Notes: generated by a model from the letters alone, not told the origin. A stretch of DNA of 64,000 bases from Nitrospirillum amazonense (GCF_007828045.1 NZ_VITN01000006.1:186001-250000), one strand, 5' to 3'. Positions 42,243 to 53,206 are shown, numbered from the stretch's first letter. Program-made: numbers and translations.

Positions 42243-43390
42243 TCCCGCCCCTGAACCTGCGCGTCCTGGCCTTCTTCGACGCCCGCTTCCAGTCATCCGG
42301 CCCGCTGTGGCAGGCGCTGGGCGGCGGCGATCCCTGGGCACGGGCGCTGGACGCCTATCCCGCCCGGCGCCACCACAGCCCGTTGCTGCAGCCGGGCAAG
42401 GTGCTGGGGCGCTACGATCTGGCGGACGCGGCCGGCGCCGGGCGGGTGGTGGCGGTGGCGCGGGCCACCGGCATCGGCGGTTTCGTCCTGGACTGCCACC
42501 GGTTTAAGGGCGGTTACCTCACGGGGGCGGAGTGCCTGGACGCCTGGTGCGATGACGATTTCGGCCTGGCCTTCCGCTGGACGCCGGCGCCGGCGGAAGA
42601 CCCGGCCTCCGATGCCGCCACCCTGATGGCGTCCCTCGCCGGTTTCAGCCCCCTGTTGGCCGACGGCCGCCAGCTGCTGGTGGTGAACGAGCCCTATACG
42701 CTGACCGACCCGGCGGGCACGGTGGCCTTGCTGCGCCGGGCGGCCGACGCCGCCGGCCTGGGCGGCCTCTACCTCGTCGCCACGGCGGCGGAGGCGCGCG
42801 GCGGCTTGCTGGACGCCGGCTTCGACGCGCTGCTGGATCCCGGCCCGGCGCAATGGCGCTCCTGCAAGCCGGCGGAACTGCTGAACGGCTATACCTTCCT
42901 GCAGGCGGAGGCGGGGCAGGCCGACAGCGGCATGTTCGACGACACCATCATGAGCTATGCGCAGTTCGTGAACAGCCGCATGATCGACCGCCCCAGCCGG
43001 GGCAAGGTCTTTCCCCGCGTGGTGCTGGACTTCGCCGACTGGCCCGACCATCCCCAGGGCGGGGCGACGCTGTTGGCCAGCACCAGTTCCGTGCTGTACC
43101 GCCGCTTCCTGGCCGGGGCCATGGCCCATGTCGCCCAGCATTTTCCGGAAGCGGAGCGGCTGGTCTTCATCGACAGCTGGAACCATTGGCGCCGGCGCAG
43201 CCAGATCGAACCCACCACCCAGTTCGGCAGCACCGTGCTGGATGAGACCGCCAACGGCATCCGCCAGGGCGGCTACGTCGCCTTGACCCGGGTGGGCGAA
43301 CCCACCCCCGGCCGCGCGCCCGGGGTGGATTACGACGCCATCGCCGCCCTGTGCCGCCAGATCGAGGAAGATCTGTCAGCCTTCCCCTGA
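42239..43390 (+). CDS. WbsX-like glycan-processing protein
   Basis: 383 residues, no signal peptide. The end of the protein (LVFIDSWNHWRRRSQIEPTT with QFG) matches the WNEW...EP pattern of WbsX/GH99-like domains found in O-antigen and surface-polysaccharide clusters, and the start RVLAFFDARFQ resembles RVLAFYLPQFH of that family. It is translationally coupled to the upstream glycosyltransferase (ATGA) and probably works on the same glycan. The degenerate N-terminal motif makes catalytic activity uncertain. It overlaps the convergent oxidoreductase gene by 15 bases. Confidence 0.62.
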   Translation: MIPPLNLRVLAFFDARFQSSGPLWQALGGGDPWARALDAYPARRHHSPLLQPGKVLGRYDLADAAGAGRVVAVARATGIGGFVLDCHRFKGGYLTGAECLDAWCDDDFGLAFRWTPAPAEDPASDAATLMASLAGFSPLLADGRQLLVVNEPYTLTDPAGTVALLRRAADAAGLGGLYLVATAAEARGGLLDAGFDALLDPGPAQWRSCKPAELLNGYTFLQAEAGQADSGMFDDTIMSYAQFVNSRMIDRPSRGKVFPRVVLDFADWPDHPQGGATLLASTSSVLYRRFLAGAMAHVAQHFPEAERLVFIDSWNHWRRRSQIEPTTQFGSTVLDETANGIRQGGYVALTRVGEPTPGRAPGVDYDAIAALCRQIEEDLSAFP

Positions 43391-44527
43391 GGCATCCCGG
43401 CGTGAGAAGGCGCCGGCGAAGAAGTCGAGCAAGCCGAAGGGCGCGCTGTCGCCCAGGCAGAGATCCAGGATGCGGTGCGCGCCGGTGGCGGCCGCCGCGC
43501 TGCGCGGGAACATCACGAATTCATAGGCGGCCAGGGCCGCCTCTATATCACCCGGGTGCGCCGCGATGGCCTGCGCCAGCTCGGCACCGTCCAGCATGGC
43601 CAGGTTGGCGCCTTCCCCGGCCGGCGGGGCCAGGTGGGCGGCGTCGCCCAGTAGCGTGACGCCCGGCACGCGGGGCCACTGGTGGCCGCTGGGCAGGGTG
43701 TGCAGGGGGCGCGGCACCGGTGGCGTGTCGCTGTGGGTGATCAGCGCGGTCAGCGCCGGCGCCCATCCGTCGAATTCCGCAGCGAGCCGTGCCTTCGCGG
43801 CGGCCGCGTCACCGAAGTCGATGGCGGCGATCCATTCGGCCGGCCGCCTCAGACCGATATAGGCGTGCAGGGTGCCGCCAGGCTCACGATGGGCGAAGAT
43901 ACCCCGGCCCGGCGTCATGGCGAACAGCGCTCCGCCGCCCACTGCCTGGGCCGTTGCCGGATATCGCGCGTCGGCGTCGAATAGATAGGTGTCAATGAAG
44001 GTGGCGCCGACATAGGCGGGCGTGGCGTCCGACAGCAGCGGCCGGACCTTGGACCAGGCGCCGTCGGCCCCGACCAGCAGATCGGTGGTCACAGTCGATC
44101 CGTCCGTGAAGCTCAGCGCGTGCCGGCCGTCGCCCAGCGCCGCGACGCCGGTCAGCTTCCGGCCCCACCGGACGGTTTCCGCCGGCAGGCTGTCCAATAG
44201 CAGGCGCCGCAATTCCCCCCGCAGGACCTCGGGCCGGCTGCCCGTGCCGTCGTCGGGCTGATCCAACAGCACCCGCCCCTGCGGGTCCAGCACCCGCGAC
44301 GCTTCCCCACCGGGATGGATCAGGGCGCGGAACGGGTCGAACAGGCCGGCGGCCTTCAGCGCCCACTGCCCGTCCCGCGCATGGATGTCCAGCATGCCGC
44401 CCTGCGCGCGGGCGCCGGCCGACGCCTCCGCCTCATAAATCGTGGCGGGGATGCCATGGACATGCAGGACGCGGGCGAGGGTGAGGCCGCCTAGGCCGGC
44501 GCCGACAATAGTGACCGGTGTCGTCAT
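43376..44527 (-). CDS. TetX-like FAD-dependent monooxygenase
   Basis: 383 residues. FAD-binding motif VTIVGAGLGGLTLARVL at the start, then RAQGGMLDIHARDGQWAL, RPEVLRGELRRLLLDSLP and the second FAD motif VTLLGDAAHLAPPAGEGANLA. The overall pattern parallels the tetracycline-inactivating enzyme TetX (with RVQG.TLDLH and RPEIDRG..R), but many such flavin monooxygenases have other substrates, so drug resistance is not shown. The ATG at 44527 lies 6 bases after AAGGA; another ATG is one codon upstream. Divergent from a TetR gene with two operators between them. Confidence 0.82.
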   Translation of the reverse strand: MTTPVTIVGAGLGGLTLARVLHVHGIPATIYEAEASAGARAQGGMLDIHARDGQWALKAAGLFDPFRALIHPGGEASRVLDPQGRVLLDQPDDGTGSRPEVLRGELRRLLLDSLPAETVRWGRKLTGVAALGDGRHALSFTDGSTVTTDLLVGADGAWSKVRPLLSDATPAYVGATFIDTYLFDADARYPATAQAVGGGALFAMTPGRGIFAHREPGGTLHAYIGLRRPAEWIAAIDFGDAAAAKARLAAEFDGWAPALTALITHSDTPPVPRPLHTLPSGHQWPRVPGVTLLGDAAHLAPPAGEGANLAMLDGAELAQAIAAHPGDIEAALAAYEFVMFPRSAAAATGAHRILDLCLGDSAPFGLLDFFAGAFSRRDASGEG

Positions 44528-44546
44528 CATGCTTCCTTCAGAAGAT

Positions 44547-44561
44547 TGGAACGACGTTCCA
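44547..44561. promoter_or_regulatory. TetR-type operator 1
   Basis: TGGAACGACGTTCCA is a perfect 15-base palindrome just upstream of the monooxygenase start, centred 26 bases from a second, similar site. Likely bound by the divergent TetR protein. Confidence 0.7.
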
Positions 44562-44572
44562 TGGATATTAAT

Positions 44573-44587
44573 TGGAGCGCCGTTCCA
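44573..44587. promoter_or_regulatory. TetR-type operator 2
   Basis: TGGAGCGCCGTTCCA matches operator 1 at 13 of 15 positions and stands 20 bases before the TetR start codon. Two sites between divergent genes fit repression of both promoters. Confidence 0.65.
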
Positions 44588-44606
44588 GTGCTGTCAAGGT
44601 GTGTTC

Positions 44607-45269
44607 ATGACGACCAGGACCCACCGGCGCGCGGATGCGCTTTCAAAAGAAAAGATCGTCGAGGCCGCGATCGCGATCCTTGATGAGGGGGGCGAGGGCG
44701 CCTTGACCTTCCGGGCGCTGGCGGCCCGCCTGGCGACGGGCAGCGGGGCGATCTACTGGCATGTCGCCGACAAGGGCGACCTGTTGGCGGCGGCCACGGA
44801 CACGATCATCACCCAGGCCCTGGCCGGCGTGGCCCTGGACCTGGATCCCCGGCAGGGCATCCGGGCCCTGGCGCTGCGGCTGTTCGACGCCATCGACGCG
44901 CACCCCTGGGTGGGCGCCCAGGTCTCGCGTGAGCCATGGCAGCCGGCGATGCTGCGGATATTCGAGGGAATAGGCGGCCGGCTGATGGCGTTGGGCGTGC
45001 CGGAACGCGCCTGGTTCGACGCCTGGTCCGCGCTGGTCAACTACATCTTCGGCGTTGCCGGGCAGAACGCGGCCAACGCCCGCCAGCATGCGCCCGATAC
45101 CGACCGCTCGGCCGCCCTGGCCGCCATCGCCGCGCGCTGGGCGCGGCTGGACCCGATCGAGTATCCTTTCCTGCGCCAACTGGCCGACCCCCTGCGGGAC
45201 CATGACGACCGCGACCAGTTCCTGGCCGGCCTCGACCTGATCCTGGCCGGCATCGCGACGGTGCGATAG
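44607..45269 (+). CDS. TetR/AcrR family transcriptional regulator
   Basis: 220 residues. N-terminal TetR helix-turn-helix (about 14-60: KEKIVEAAIAILDEGGEGAL, FRALAARLATGSGAIYWHVADKGDLL) and a ligand-binding C-terminal domain resembling the TetR_C type. The ATG at 44607 gives the usual short N-terminus. It probably represses the divergent monooxygenase and itself through the two palindromes between them; the inducer is unknown. Confidence 0.9.
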   Translation: MTTRTHRRADALSKEKIVEAAIAILDEGGEGALTFRALAARLATGSGAIYWHVADKGDLLAAATDTIITQALAGVALDLDPRQGIRALALRLFDAIDAHPWVGAQVSREPWQPAMLRIFEGIGGRLMALGVPERAWFDAWSALVNYIFGVAGQNAANARQHAPDTDRSAALAAIAARWARLDPIEYPFLRQLADPLRDHDDRDQFLAGLDLILAGIATVR

Positions 45270-45274
45270 AAGTT

Positions 45275-45300
45275 CCCCGCCGGCGTGGCAACCGGCGGGG
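45275..45300. terminator. Terminator hairpin between convergent tetR and thiC
   Basis: CCCCGCCGG (45275-45283) pairs perfectly with CCGGCGGGG (45292-45300) around an 8-base loop. It lies just after the TetR stop and beyond the thiC end, so it can act on both strands. Confidence 0.65.
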
Positions 45301-45338
45301 ATCAAGCAGGGATCCCAAGCGGGGATCCCAAGCTGGGA
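45298..45338. repeat. Short tandem repeat beside the thiC stop
   Basis: About three copies of a 12-13 base unit: GGGATCAAGCA, GGGATCCCAAGCG, GGGATCCCAAGCT and then GGGATCA, the last running into the thiC stop codon. It may be a slippage product at the gene end. Confidence 0.6.
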
Positions 45339-47666
<2,328 letters not shown>

Positions 47667-49010
47667 TTAAGGCTTCTCCGCCTCGGCCGGGGTCACGGTG
47701 GCTTTCACGGTTGGCGCACCGATGGCGTGGGGGCTGGTGATGAACCCGGCGACCGGCTTCCACTTGCCATCCTTCTGGTGCCAGGCACTGATGAGGAAAT
47801 CATCCAGAGGTTGGTCATGGGATGTGGCAAGGCCATTGATGCCGATCACCAGCGGTTCTTTGGTTTCCCGCCAAAGATGATGGGGTCCGCCCTCGACCTG
47901 GACACTTGCCCAGCCCTTCAATGCAGGGAAAGCGTTTAGAACCGGATTGTCCATCATCGTGTCGTCGTCCAGGTCGATGGCCGGCATCTCCAAACCCGGA
48001 AAGCGATAGCCGGGGCCGGGCCCCTGCGTGTCGGGCTCCGGCCCGCCGAAGATGCGGGACCAGTCCAGAGCGCGGCGCTTCAGGGCCTCGCATGTCACCG
48101 CGTCCGCATCGCAACCGAAGTCCGCCACCGAATAGTCGTGGTCATAGGTGATGTCGATGTCGCAGACATCACCCCACTGCACGCCCTGCGCCTGGCGAAT
48201 GCTCAGACTATCGTCATTCCACATCACCAGCGCCGGCCGGCTGATAGCCTCGCCGGCAAGGGTGATCATGTCGAAGCCGGCTTCGTGCCTGCCGTCATGA
48301 CAGAAATCGTCGTCGGTCCCTTTCGGCTGGGGCAGCGCCTGGAAAGCGCCACGGGGTGTTCGTCGGAAGACTACGAAATTGGAACACGAGGCCCATATTC
48401 CGCCAGTAATGTTGATTTGGGCGAAGGCGTAATCCTTGCCGATGGGTTTGGCCGAACCGGTAGGAATTGTGTCGCCACCGCGCATGTCCTTGGTTTTTTG
48501 GATAAGCTGTATCTCCAGATCCTCGGTGAAGGATTGCTCCGGCGTTGGTCGGGATGTGAGTCCGGCTTTCAGCAACTGATCCGGCCAGGGGCCGCCCTGG
48601 ACCTGGCTGCCGGGTGCACGCAGGACGCGAAGGGTGGCCGCTACCCGTTCGCAGATGGGCAGTGGCGCCTTTTGGGTGGCCAACACGGACAGCGCGGCGC
48701 GGCGGGCGGCCAGCCAGTCGGCCAGTCGCTCCTTGCTGAATGGGGGCTGGCCGGGTGGGGTATCCCGGCCCTGCAGCCAGCGCCGTTGCTCGACCTTCAG
48801 GCCGTCGGCCGCCGGCCCGGCCTTGCCCAGCGCATTTTTGTAGAGCGCCGCGATGTCCGCATCCAGCGCCGCCAGCTTGGGGTCGGCACAGATGGCCTTT
48901 TCCGCCGGTTTAACGGCGGCGGCGCAGTCGAAGCTGGGGTTGGCGGTGGCCGCCTGCGCGATGCCGGAGAGAAACAGGGCGGTGGCGCTCAACAATGGCA
49001 GGCGGTTCAT
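47667..49010 (-). CDS. LprI-type (DUF1311) exported protein, copy 1
   Basis: 447 residues. Signal peptide (LPLLSATALFLSGIAQAA), then an LprI/DUF1311 segment with the pattern FDCAAAVKPAEKAICADPKLAALDADIAALYKNAL split over about residues 28-65. LprI in mycobacteria inhibits lysozyme, but DUF1311 proteins in general have varied or unknown roles. The remaining 350 residues are unrecognised and contain paired cysteines (VCDIDITY, FGCDADAVTCEAL). The ATG at 49010 is chosen for the signal peptide. Paralogue of the next gene upstream. Confidence 0.72.
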   Translation of the reverse strand: MNRLPLLSATALFLSGIAQAATANPSFDCAAAVKPAEKAICADPKLAALDADIAALYKNALGKAGPAADGLKVEQRRWLQGRDTPPGQPPFSKERLADWLAARRAALSVLATQKAPLPICERVAATLRVLRAPGSQVQGGPWPDQLLKAGLTSRPTPEQSFTEDLEIQLIQKTKDMRGGDTIPTGSAKPIGKDYAFAQINITGGIWASCSNFVVFRRTPRGAFQALPQPKGTDDDFCHDGRHEAGFDMITLAGEAISRPALVMWNDDSLSIRQAQGVQWGDVCDIDITYDHDYSVADFGCDADAVTCEALKRRALDWSRIFGGPEPDTQGPGPGYRFPGLEMPAIDLDDDTMMDNPVLNAFPALKGWASVQVEGGPHHLWRETKEPLVIGINGLATSHDQPLDDFLISAWHQKDGKWKPVAGFITSPHAIGAPTVKATVTPAEAEKP

Positions 49011-49090
49011 GGTGGCAGGCAACCGATGGTGGAGATTGCCGACAGGATTAAGCATCCCTGCCAGGAACGCCACTGGATGTTAGGCGGACA

Positions 49091-50440
49091 TCAGGGCTGG
49101 CGCGTCGCAACCGTCACCGTCGGCACCCCCACCCGCACCTGGTTGATGGTGTAGGCGGCCAACGGCACCAGGGTGCCGCCCTCGCGGCGCCAGGCGCCCA
49201 GGATCATGGGGCCGGGGCGCCAGTTCAGCATGCCGGGCGACAGGCGCAGGATCAGGGGGCCGCCGGGGCCGTGCCACGCCAGCAGGGGGGCCTCCTCCTC
49301 GAAATTGGGTAGGCCGGTGTAGGTCCAGCCTTTCACGCTGGGGATGGCCAGGAAGGCGGGGACGAAGCTGCCCGTATAGGGGGCCAGGCCGTCCAGGGCA
49401 GGATAGTCGGGGCGGCCCGGGGGATGGTCGGCGCCGATGGACCAGGGGCTGGCGGCCAGGGCGGTGGCCCAGCGTGGGGCCGCCTCGGTCAGCGCCTTGC
49501 AGGTGGCGGCGTCGGCGGCGCAGCGGCCGTCGCCCAGTCGGAACTCGGTCTGGTAGGTCGCCTCGATACGGCAGGCCGCGCCCCAGCGGTCGCGGTGCGC
49601 TTGGCGGATGCGGATCTCGGGCCGGGTGGGAAGCGCCATGGGCCGGCTGGGGCCGGAATCCTGGGCGAAGAAGACCGCGGCGCCGGTGGCATCCAGGCCG
49701 AAGCCGGCGCTTTCCGACCAGCAATAGGCGGGCTTGTCCGCCGGCCGGGCCTCGGGCGGCGGCAGGGCGGGGCCGCCGTTGCCGGCCGTGTCCAGCCAAT
49801 GGACGCTGAAGCTGGTGCAGTCAGCGGCGTCGTCCAGCGCCGTCACCGCCACATGGGCGCGGCCGAAGGGCACCACGGCCATCTGGTCGCCCGCGTCCTG
49901 CGTCGCCTCCGGCGGCAGGCGGTCGCGCCACGCCGGGGTCAGTTCCTGCTCCGGCGCCGGGGTCAGCAGGCCGGCCCCGATGAGCTGCTCATCCAAATCG
50001 CCCACGGGCGGGCCGCCATCCAGCCCGCGCGCGGCGGCCAGGGTGGCGGCGGCGCGCGCGCAGAAGGGCTGGTCCGGCTTGGCCGCCCGCACGGCCAGGG
50101 CGGCGCGGCGCAGGGGCAGGGCGCGGGCCAGGCAGGTGCGCGCCCGCTCGTCATCCGCCGGGGCCAGGTCGCCGCACAGCCGGTCGCGCGTCGCCAGCCA
50201 GCGCGCCTGCTCGGCGATCACGGCGGCCGCGTGCGCCCCCGCCCTGGCGACGGCCTGCCTGTACAGGCGCGCGATTCCGGCGTCCTCGGCCCGCAGGGCC
50301 GGGTTGGCGCAGATCATCCGTTCCGTGCGCTTGCCCGCCGTCGCGCAAGGGGTGGCCGCCAGGGCCGGAGATGCCAGCGACAGCACGATGGCGGCGGCTG
50401 CGGGCAGCAGGACACGGTGTCGGATCACGGGACTGGGCAA
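49091..50440 (-). CDS. LprI-type (DUF1311) exported protein, copy 2
   Basis: 449 residues. Signal peptide ending ALAATP, then an LprI-like segment (CATAGKRTERMICANPALRA and ARLYRQAVARAG). The body is a diverged version of the neighbouring protein: it shares a CxIExTYxxxF-like stretch (CRIEATYQTEF), CAADAATCKALTE against CDADAVTCEALKR, and a closing GVPTVTVA against GAPTVKAT. The start is TTG at 50440 or GTG at 50428; neither has a strong ribosome site. The function is unknown. Confidence 0.7.
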   Translation of the reverse strand: MPSPVIRHRVLLPAAAAIVLSLASPALAATPCATAGKRTERMICANPALRAEDAGIARLYRQAVARAGAHAAAVIAEQARWLATRDRLCGDLAPADDERARTCLARALPLRRAALAVRAAKPDQPFCARAAATLAAARGLDGGPPVGDLDEQLIGAGLLTPAPEQELTPAWRDRLPPEATQDAGDQMAVVPFGRAHVAVTALDDAADCTSFSVHWLDTAGNGGPALPPPEARPADKPAYCWSESAGFGLDATGAAVFFAQDSGPSRPMALPTRPEIRIRQAHRDRWGAACRIEATYQTEFRLGDGRCAADAATCKALTEAAPRWATALAASPWSIGADHPPGRPDYPALDGLAPYTGSFVPAFLAIPSVKGWTYTGLPNFEEEAPLLAWHGPGGPLILRLSPGMLNWRPGPMILGAWRREGGTLVPLAAYTINQVRVGVPTVTVATRQP

Positions 50441-50514
50441 CCTGCGTCGTCGGCGGGGCCGACAAGATCAGGCATATGGGCCGCGATTGCCACAGGATCG
50501 TTGGCCCCGCCGTC

Positions 50515-50868
50515 CTAGCGTTGGGCCAGATAGTCGATGATGGCCGGGATGTCGCCGGCGTCGATGGGCGCCTTGTAGGTCTGGATCATCTTGTTCACGA
50601 TCTCCGCCCACTTCTCGCGCCGGAAGGGGGGCTGCCTCAGCACCATGCCGGCCGAATGGCAGGTTAGGCAGTTGTTGTTGACGGCCGCCGCGTCGGCGCC
50701 GGGGAACTCCCGGTCCGACTGGGGCAGGTCCACGGTCACGGACCGCAGGGTGACGCCCCCGGGGCCCGTCACGGTGGTGGTGTCAGGTGCGGCCAAAGCG
50801 GATGCGGTGAAGGCGGGCGTGGCGAGGCCGGCGGCGGCGATGGCCAGAAGAATCCCGATGCGGGTCAT
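50515..50868 (-). CDS. sorB: Cytochrome c subunit of sulfite dehydrogenase
   Basis: 117 residues, signal peptide to about residue 27 (ASALAAP), one c-type heme motif CLTCH (Cys67, Cys70, His71) with a distal Met in KMIQTY or AGMVLR. Lying 16 bases after a SorA-type molybdoenzyme, it is most likely the SorB electron acceptor passing electrons from sulfite to cytochrome c. Periplasmic. Confidence 0.83.
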   Translation of the reverse strand: MTRIGILLAIAAAGLATPAFTASALAAPDTTTVTGPGGVTLRSVTVDLPQSDREFPGADAAAVNNNCLTCHSAGMVLRQPPFRREKWAEIVNKMIQTYKAPIDAGDIPAIIDYLAQR

Positions 50869-50884
50869 GGTGCGCCCTCCTCCG

Positions 50885-52099
50885 TCACGCGGCCGTCAGC
50901 GTGGTCGTCTCGACCACGTTGCGCATGAAGCCGTTGGGGTTCCAGTTGGCCACCAGGGGCTGGACCTCCCCGGCGGTGTTGGTGCAGCGGGCCATCAGCC
51001 GCACGGATCCTGCGGCCGGGCCGGGGGCGGTGAACCGCCATTGGCGGAAGCTGTAGCGCCCCTCATCCCGCTCCAGTTGGGCCCGCCCCCAGGTGGTGCC
51101 GCCATCGGCGGACACTTCCACCCTCGCCACCCCCTGGTCGCCGCCGAAGGCCAGGCCGCGCAGGGCCAGGGGCTTGCCCGCCGCCACCCGCGCGCCGTCC
51201 GCCAGGTTGGTGATGAAGGAACGCGGCACCATGCGGTTGATGGGAACCTGGGCGTAGCCGGTTTCCCCCGGCGTCACCGAGGCGTGCGGCGTGTCGGGGA
51301 TGCGATAGGCGGTCTTGGTCCAGTATTGGTCGTCGGCCGCGGCCAGCACCTCGATATCGCTCAGCATCTTGACCCAGTAGGTCGAATACCAGCCCGGCAC
51401 CACCAGCCGCAGGGGGAAGCCGTTCAGCAGGGGCAACTGCTCGCCGTTCATCTGGAAGGCGATCATGACCTCGCCGTCCCGGGCATGATCGATGGCCAGG
51501 GACTTGCCGAAGGCGGGGGCGTCGGGCACGACCGGCTCATCCAAACCCCGGGCGCGGATGGCCACGGCGCCGGCCTTGACGCCGGCCCGGTCCAGCACGG
51601 CCTTCAGCGGCACGCCCACCCAGCGGGCGTTGCCCATGGCCCCATGCCGCCACTGGGCCCCGGCGACGCGGGGGCTGAACAGGCCGCGGGAATTGCCGGA
51701 GCATTGGTTGACCGCCGCATACTCGAGCCGTGGCATGGCCAGCAGCTCCCCCAGGCCCAGCGTCAGGGGCCGGTCCACATGGCCATGCACCTTCAGGGTG
51801 AAGGTGGCCACGTCCACCTGTTCGGGAATGCCCGCCCAGTGCCAGCGCACGAAGAACCGGTCGTTGGGGGTGAAGACACCCTGGTCGAACACCTCGAACG
51901 GCGTTTCCAGCAAGGGCGGGCGGGTCCGCTGCAGGATCATCCGCCCCTTTTGCGGGAAGGCCGTGGTGAACACGGCCTCGTCCACATTGCGTACCAGGGC
52001 GCCCAGCGCCCCGGTGGGGTGTTGCAGCGCGCCCAGGGCGGCGGCCCCCGCGATGAACCCCCGCCTGCCGATCATGGGAACCCGATGGCCTTGGTCCAT
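50885..52099 (-). CDS. sorA: Sulfite dehydrogenase molybdopterin subunit
   Basis: Oxidises sulfite to sulfate in the periplasm using the molybdenum cofactor. 404 residues. A twin-arginine signal (MIGRRGFIAGAAALGAL, residues 9-25) exports the folded enzyme. The molybdenum-binding Cys133 is in AVNQCSGNSRG, and the C-terminal dimerisation domain has EVSADGGTTWGRAQL. The ATG at 52099 follows GAGGAGG; an upstream in-frame ATG would bury the Tat signal. Paired with sorB downstream. Confidence 0.9.
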   Translation of the reverse strand: MDQGHRVPMIGRRGFIAGAAALGALQHPTGALGALVRNVDEAVFTTAFPQKGRMILQRTRPPLLETPFEVFDQGVFTPNDRFFVRWHWAGIPEQVDVATFTLKVHGHVDRPLTLGLGELLAMPRLEYAAVNQCSGNSRGLFSPRVAGAQWRHGAMGNARWVGVPLKAVLDRAGVKAGAVAIRARGLDEPVVPDAPAFGKSLAIDHARDGEVMIAFQMNGEQLPLLNGFPLRLVVPGWYSTYWVKMLSDIEVLAAADDQYWTKTAYRIPDTPHASVTPGETGYAQVPINRMVPRSFITNLADGARVAAGKPLALRGLAFGGDQGVARVEVSADGGTTWGRAQLERDEGRYSFRQWRFTAPGPAAGSVRLMARCTNTAGEVQPLVANWNPNGFMRNVVETTTLTAA

Positions 52100-52267
52100 G
52101 GTCCCGGACCTCCTCGCTTGGATGGCGCCAGGGCCGGGACTGTCGGGCCCGGCCTGGTTGTCCGCCCTATTGAGAGGCAGGATGACCGATCCATCCAACG
52201 CTTTGTTGGCATTGTACCGTTCGGCCTAATGGAACGGTCGTGGCCAAGCCGGCGGTGGGACCGTTGC

Positions 52268-52573
52268 TCAGCCGGGGTTCTTCTTGTAGGCGTCGATGAC
52301 GCCGTTCCATTCTTCGATCACGCCCTTGTGCTCGGTCATGGCGTCGGTCTTGGCCTTGTCCAGGCACTTCAGGTAGGCGGTCATCTTGGTGGTGTAGTCG
52401 CCCACCTTCTTCTCCGCCGCCTCCATCTCCGGGCCCTTGGACTTCTTGCCGGGGGGCAGCTTGGGGCGGTCGGGCCGGGTGCAGGCGGAGTCCGCCGCCG
52501 CCGGCAGGGCGGTGGCGACGACGGGGGCGGCGGCCAGCAGGGCCGCCAGCGCCAGGGGGATGCGGCGGGTCAT
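52268..52573 (-). CDS. Small exported protein
   Basis: 101 residues, not recognised. Signal peptide (RRIPLALAALLAAAPVVATALPAAADS), then a Lys/Pro-rich stretch (RPKLPPGKKSKGPEM) and a helical, charged C-terminal half (KVGDYTTKMTAYLKCLDKAK). Two cysteines in the mature part (SACTRP and LKCLD) could form a disulfide. ATG at 52573. Upstream of sorA on the same strand, with a 168-base gap. Confidence 0.62.
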   Translation of the reverse strand: MTRRIPLALAALLAAAPVVATALPAAADSACTRPDRPKLPPGKKSKGPEMEAAEKKVGDYTTKMTAYLKCLDKAKTDAMTEHKGVIEEWNGVIDAYKKNPG

Positions 52574-52622
52574 GTCGATATATTGATCAATGTTGACGAT
52601 TAGTCGGCGGATGGGATCACGC

Positions 52623-53054
52623 TCAGCCGCGCGCCAGGCTTTCCAGGGCGCCGGCATAGGGGCTCAGGTCATAGCCCTGGCGGCCGGCGGCCTCGATGAT
52701 CTCGGTCACCGGCGTGCCGTTGGCGGCGGCGCCCAGCGACCACAGGATGGTGCTGCGCGTGCCGGACCGGCAGTGCGCCAGAACCGGGCCCGGCAGCTTG
52801 GCAAGGGCCTCGGCGAAGGCGGCGGCCGTCTGCGGGCCCAGGTTGGACTGGTTGACCGGCAGGTAGACGTAGTCCAGGCCGGCCTCCTTGGCCAGCTCGG
52901 CCCCCCGGGCGGAGGTCAGCTGCCCCGGCTCTTCCCCGTCGGGGCGGTTGTTGATGATGGTGCGGAAGCCCAGCGCCTTGGCCTGGGCGAAGTCCGCCTC
53001 CTTGATCTGCGGGGCGACGCTGAGGTTGTCGGTCAGGGGACGGGGGGTCAGCAT
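52623..53054 (-). CDS. TIGR01244 family phosphatase-fold/sulfur transferase-like protein
   Basis: 143-residue cytoplasmic protein with the dual-specificity-phosphatase-like fold of the TIGR01244 family (also called beta-lactamase hydrolase-like N-domain), often linked to sulfide oxidation. The active-site loop HCRSGTRS carries Cys95; the N-terminal LSVAPQIKEADFAQAKALGF and NNRPDGEEPGQ are typical. Its position near sorAB suggests a sulfur role, which is inference. Confidence 0.84.
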   Translation of the reverse strand: MLTPRPLTDNLSVAPQIKEADFAQAKALGFRTIINNRPDGEEPGQLTSARGAELAKEAGLDYVYLPVNQSNLGPQTAAAFAEALAKLPGPVLAHCRSGTRSTILWSLGAAANGTPVTEIIEAAGRQGYDLSPYAGALESLARG

Positions 53055-53206
53055 GGGGCTCTGGCTCCGGAAAGCGGACGGGAACGGCTGAAGAAACTAC
53101 CCCCATTCCCCCGCCCGGTTCCAGCGTGCGTTACATCTTTCACAGGCTGGCGCGGGTTTCACAGGCCGGCGGCCGCCGGCCCGGGCCGGCCAAGCCCGTG
53201 AGGCAA

